Source: Rhynchopus euleeides (lineage: Eukaryota; Euglenozoa; Diplonemea; Diplonemida; Diplonemidae). Taken from it: a stretch of DNA of 64,000 bases. The position numbers and the translations under genes are program-made. The notes below the pieces were generated by a model, which was not told where the DNA came from, ran no database searches, and worked only from the letters and a program-made list of their open reading frames with translations. Below are positions 61,147-64,000 of this stretch, in pieces; position 1 is the stretch's first letter, and every line of letters begins with the position of its first letter. The stretch spans positions 1,922,001 to 1,986,000 of the forward strand of contig OY723289.1 in NCBI GenBank assembly GCA_963210315.1, written 5' to 3'.

Positions 61147-61453
61147 AAGTTTGGTGCCCCTGATTTACCCCTTTTTCACTACGCACAAACTACGCAATCT
61201 GGGGGGGGGGTCTCGCTTTTTGGTCCCCCCCCAGTTTTTTTTGGTCCCCCTTTCTGTGTGGCTACTGAGACAGGACTGGAGGCACTGCGCTGACCGAGCA
61301 AAAAATTATTGCCAGAACTCACTATACACCGTACGAAAGAACGCACGACATGTGGGGCGGGACTCCAGAAACACCTGGGCAAGGTTGCCCCATGCCCAGA
61401 AACACCTGAGAAGGAAGTGAGTTCCAGGAGCCGCGTAGAACACCCTCGAGATT

Positions 61454-61771
61454 GTGAATGATGATACGATCACAGCCTTCAGGGCGCTGCGAGGTGCCAC
61501 CCTGAAGGTGGCCCTTGACATCAAGGAGAGCGTCGGCCGAGGGGTCGACGAAAAGCTGAAGAAGGCGCTACTGGCACTGGATCCCGCGGGGTATACGGAG
61601 GTCACCGCCACACAGGCAACCTCCGCTGACAACGTCCAGGAGACGTTATCCGAGGGGATCACAACGGCACTAGAGATCTGTGTCACGGGATCCAGGCGCC
61701 CACTCTCCCTCGACGGTCTGGGGATTGTTGTTGGGTATGGTGTCGTTTCCTGCAGCTGCAAAAAAGCGTAG
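61454..61771 (+). CDS. Small ORF in the 1-kb element, copy 2
   Basis: 105 codons, identical to the ORF at 23883-24200 on the other strand. It reads as a compact, mostly helical protein with no recognised family. It ends near a CCTGCAG that could be a splice acceptor, so it may be one exon of a longer product. Confidence 0.35.
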   Translation: MNDDTITAFRALRGATLKVALDIKESVGRGVDEKLKKALLALDPAGYTEVTATQATSADNVQETLSEGITTALEICVTGSRRPLSLDGLGIVVGYGVVSCSCKKA

Positions 61772-61851
61772 CAACTGTGCTTCCTTCTTCCTTAATGATG
61801 CGTTGACGCTTCCACCCGGAGGAGCTGAAGCAGGCACCGCTTAATGATGCG

Positions 61852-62058
61852 TTGATGCTTCCACCCGACGAGCTGAAGCAGGCACCGCGCCAAAGGGCAC
61901 CCCCAAAGAGACCTGCAAAGACTGCGTCGAAACCCGCACCGAAGGCTGCCAGCGCTGCAGCACCTGAAGAACCTGCAGCACCTGCAGCACCTGAAGCGCC
62001 TGCACCCTCACTGACCCCGGAACAGCAAGAACTCCTTGAGTTTGGGGTCCCGGCATAG
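61852..62058 (+). CDS. Pro/Ala/Lys-rich ORF in the 1-kb element
   Basis: 68 codons (PPDELKQAPRQRAPPKRPAK ... SLTPEQQELLEFGVPA). Basic, Pro/Ala-rich, ending in a short amphipathic segment. The same frame exists at 23596-23802 (minus) in copy 1. It may be the C-terminal exon of the ORF just upstream, since both are on the same strand; no family recognised. Confidence 0.3.
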   Translation: MMLPPDELKQAPRQRAPPKRPAKTASKPAPKAASAAAPEEPAAPAAPEAPAPSLTPEQQELLEFGVPA

Positions 62059-62155
62059 AGACAGAGAATGGCTGAGTAAATCAAAAAATGAGACCCCCCC
62101 CCCTTTTCACTACGCACAAACTACGCAATATGGGGTCGTCAGGGGCACCAAAGTT

Positions 62156-63445
62156 GTGTATTTTTTTTGTGCACAGCCCAACGGCTCCTTGGTAGTTCGG
62201 CGTGTATGTGCCCCTCACGAGTGCACAAACAACACCCCGCACCGGCCGACTCACCTGGGGTGGGGCTGCTCAGAGTACGGCGCTGAAGAATCGTTCAAAC
62301 CGGGTGTGGAGGAGGAAAGTGTGGCTTTGAGTGGCTTGAGTTAGGTCAAAACCCTCTCTCACCTGCGAGCCACACCTCCACCGCCACACAGACGGGATGC
62401 CTGGCAGCGAGTATCTTTTTTTGTTTTGGCGTCGCCCCCAGTTTGGAATAACTTTTCTGAGTGCCTTTGCTCTATTGCGAAGTGCCCACTCCCTCTCTCT
62501 CCTCACCCCCTCCCTTTTTATCTTGCCCTCATTGATGCAACGTGCCAGATATCCTATTGTGCAGGCGGCGCTGCTGGGCAAGCTGCGCAGTACACCTCTC
62601 ACGACAGAGAATTGGTCAACCCCCCCTCGTTGTACCTTTTGATGCTGAAGTCCGGCAAGCCGATTCGTTCGGGAGGGGAGGGGGCCATCCATGTTATGGG
62701 TGTGTCCCTTCCCCTGCCGTATCCCCACTTTCTGCTGTGGGTGGCTTCCGGCTTCCGTGAGTTCCTGAAATCATACCGAGCGTCAGGCCCCTCCCCCCAC
62801 TTGCCCCCATGTGCACACAACATTCGGCCACCGTGCCTTGCATCTCAACGATTTGACGTCGTGCCACCTCTGTTCCTCACCGTTGCTCGCTGCGAGAGCA
62901 CGATCAAAATTCGTTCAAATCGTTCAGAAGTGCTCTGCTAGAATCCCGAAGCAGACTGGTGTTGCTTACTTTGGGTCCGAAGAGCGGGTTTATGACCTGC
63001 CCCTACTGCCGCCGAGACTTTCAACAAAGCTTCGCGTGCGTGTTGTGTGTGTGTGTGTCCCTCGATATTACAGCTTTTGTTTCGAACTGGGCATGCACGC
63101 TTCCTCGTTTCCCCAATGGCGCGCCAAGGCTGAATCCTTACCTGCTCTTTCTAAAAGGCGGGGTGTTGGTGTCTTCTATGTTTTCTCGGATTCATCAATC
63201 AACCCCAGTGTTTAAGATACTGTTATGAAAAACGGGGCTTAGCCCCGGTTTTTGAGATTTTGCCCCGAAAAACCGGGGGTGCCTCTTTTTTTTTTCACCG
63301 GGATTTTTCTGAGATTCTGTCCGGGTACTGTTCCAGTTTACTTTTTGGCCAGAGGAGGCCGGGGCCAAGAGCACAGTGCCCTGCCCCAGGCGTTAGCCCG
63401 ATGAACCTGTTGAGCACAAGGTGCACGTTGACTACATGCGGCGTG
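62156..63445. other. No supported gene
   Basis: Mixed DNA with CT-rich parts (62488-62515), a TCAAAATTCGTTCAAATCG motif (62902-62920) and a GT run (63040-63055). The pair of inverted CGGGG/CCCCG stretches at 63233-63275 can form a small hairpin. Confidence 0.4.
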
Positions 63446-63535
63446 CGACTATGGAGCAGAATCAGCTGTTCACTACCGTGGCCTCCGGCGGCTGGGGGGC
63501 TCCGCCCCCCAGACCCCCCCTCTGGCCTGTGCATG
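63446..63535. repeat. Dispersed hairpin repeat, copy 3
   Basis: Full-length form of the repeat at 926-973: GCGACTATGGAGC, a variable gap, CTACCGTGGCCTCCGGCGG, then the CTGGGGGGC-TCC-GCCCCCCAG hairpin and a TGTGC-like end. Confidence 0.8.
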
Positions 63536-63548
63536 TCCAGAACTAAGT

Positions 63549-63714
63549 CTGCAAGCAGGGCAACCTGCGGTGCTTTCACCACCACCACGCTCTCAAGAAC
63601 GCCTTCCTCATCGACTGGCTCCTTCGCGTTGACGCCAAGAAGGAGCGCGCTCCTCTCGGACCTGGCAGCGGCGGCGAAGTCAGTCACCCGCAGAGGACCC
63701 ATCCTGCCCATCCC
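63549..63714 (-). other. Coding-like fragment beside the hairpin repeat
   Basis: The minus strand reads MGRMGPLRVTDFAAAARSER and then VVKAPQVALLADLVLDMH with strongly GC-rich third positions, up to the edge of the hairpin repeat. The + strand is also open. It resembles the situation at 662-762, where a coding-like fragment abuts another copy of the repeat. No family recognised. Confidence 0.25.
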
Positions 63715-64000
63715 AGTTGAGTGGCGTGGGGTGGGGTGTTGTGGGAAGGGAAAGCCCTTCCATTTGGGGAAATGGCTGAAATTTTACCCCCGATTACCCC
63801 CGGTTTTCGGCGCGCAGCCCGGAACCCTATCTTTTACCCTGATCAACCCGCACATTTTTTTTGCGATCTCTTGACGTCAAGTCGCTTCGACACACACACA
63901 CACACACAGGAGGGGGAGGGGGATTTGCAAAAAATACGGGATTTGCGGCGAGAGAAAACGGGATCGTCGCCCAAAGCAGCCTCTCTCTCTCTCTCTCTCT
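63715..64000. other. No gene seen; AC and CT runs at window end
   Basis: AC dinucleotide run at 63890-63908 and CT run from 63981 to the end of the window. Confidence 0.5.

Larger units (their letters stand above)
61152..62150 (+). mobile_element. 1-kb TIR element with 5-bp TSD, copy 2
   Basis: Inverted twin of 23503-24503 (999 versus 1001 bp). It has the same 12-bp TIRs (TGGTGCCCCTGA...) and is flanked by AAGTT on both sides (61147-61151, 62151-62155). Differences from copy 1 seen by eye are mainly homopolymer lengths. The interior has a 46-bp tandem duplication (about 61793-61886) and Pro/Ala-rich coding-like sequence toward the 3' end. Confidence 0.9.

Overview
The window reads as nuclear DNA of a GC-rich, intron-poor unicellular eukaryote. 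It has eukaryotic-only genes (a Rab4-type GTPase with one GT-AG intron, a RUS/DUF647 protein, a ubiquitin-like plus WD40 protein), many transposons and very long poly-C/poly-G runs. All six well-supported host-side genes lie on the + strand in one run (36,985-56,390). Three have a pyrimidine-rich tract ending in CAG or CCGCAG shortly before the start codon. Such one-way gene runs, splice acceptors just before start codons, and a 2A-bearing Ingi-type LINE are all familiar from Euglenozoa, so a euglenozoan (perhaps diplonemid-like) is my favoured inference. It is not proven, and other protists remain possible.

Layout. 1-5,190: no firm gene; simple repeats, hairpin repeats, two GGGTACCC-word islands and a TAACG-word island. 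5,193-about 11,500: a near-complete LINE with ORF1, a 2A-like peptide, endonuclease, reverse transcriptase and RNase H. 12,462-14,762 (minus): hAT-like transposase, followed by a 40-bp minisatellite and a large TAACG palindrome island. 16,000-22,500: gene-poor, with several palindromic-word islands. 22,591-24,503: a deleted hAT element with clear ends, then a 1-kb inverted-terminal-repeat element whose near-identical twin lies inverted at 61,152-62,150. 28,993-31,332: a second hAT-like transposase. 33,000-36,980: gene-poor. 36,985-56,390: the host gene run (Rab4; RUS family; a 919-residue probable mitochondrial protein; a protein with tandem DNAJC11-C-like domains and a UBA-like end; a small protein like Polinton/adenovirus-type virion proteins; Ubl-WD40). 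53,219-60,446: more palindromic islands, including a 521-bp nested palindrome with perfect 5-bp target duplications. 62,150-64,000: no firm gene.

The most unusual theme is a set of at least eight kinds of palindromic-word island. Each is 60-520 bp of fuzzy repeats of one short self-complementary word, with a different word per kind (TAACGTTA, GGGTACCC, GGACATGTCC, ATTAATAC, CCCGGGATCC, TCCCATGGGA, CAAGAGTATACTCTTG, GATCACAACA). Where two copies of a kind occur, one edge is conserved. At least one island is a transposed unit with TIRs and a 5-bp target-site duplication, the same TSD length and the same TGG...CCA ends as the 1-kb twin elements. This points to a mobile-element family whose bodies are palindromic satellite DNA. 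The second theme is the LINE: ORF1 and ORF2 share one frame, separated by a single TGA, with a 2A-like motif 24 codons later and no usable ATG before the endonuclease domain.
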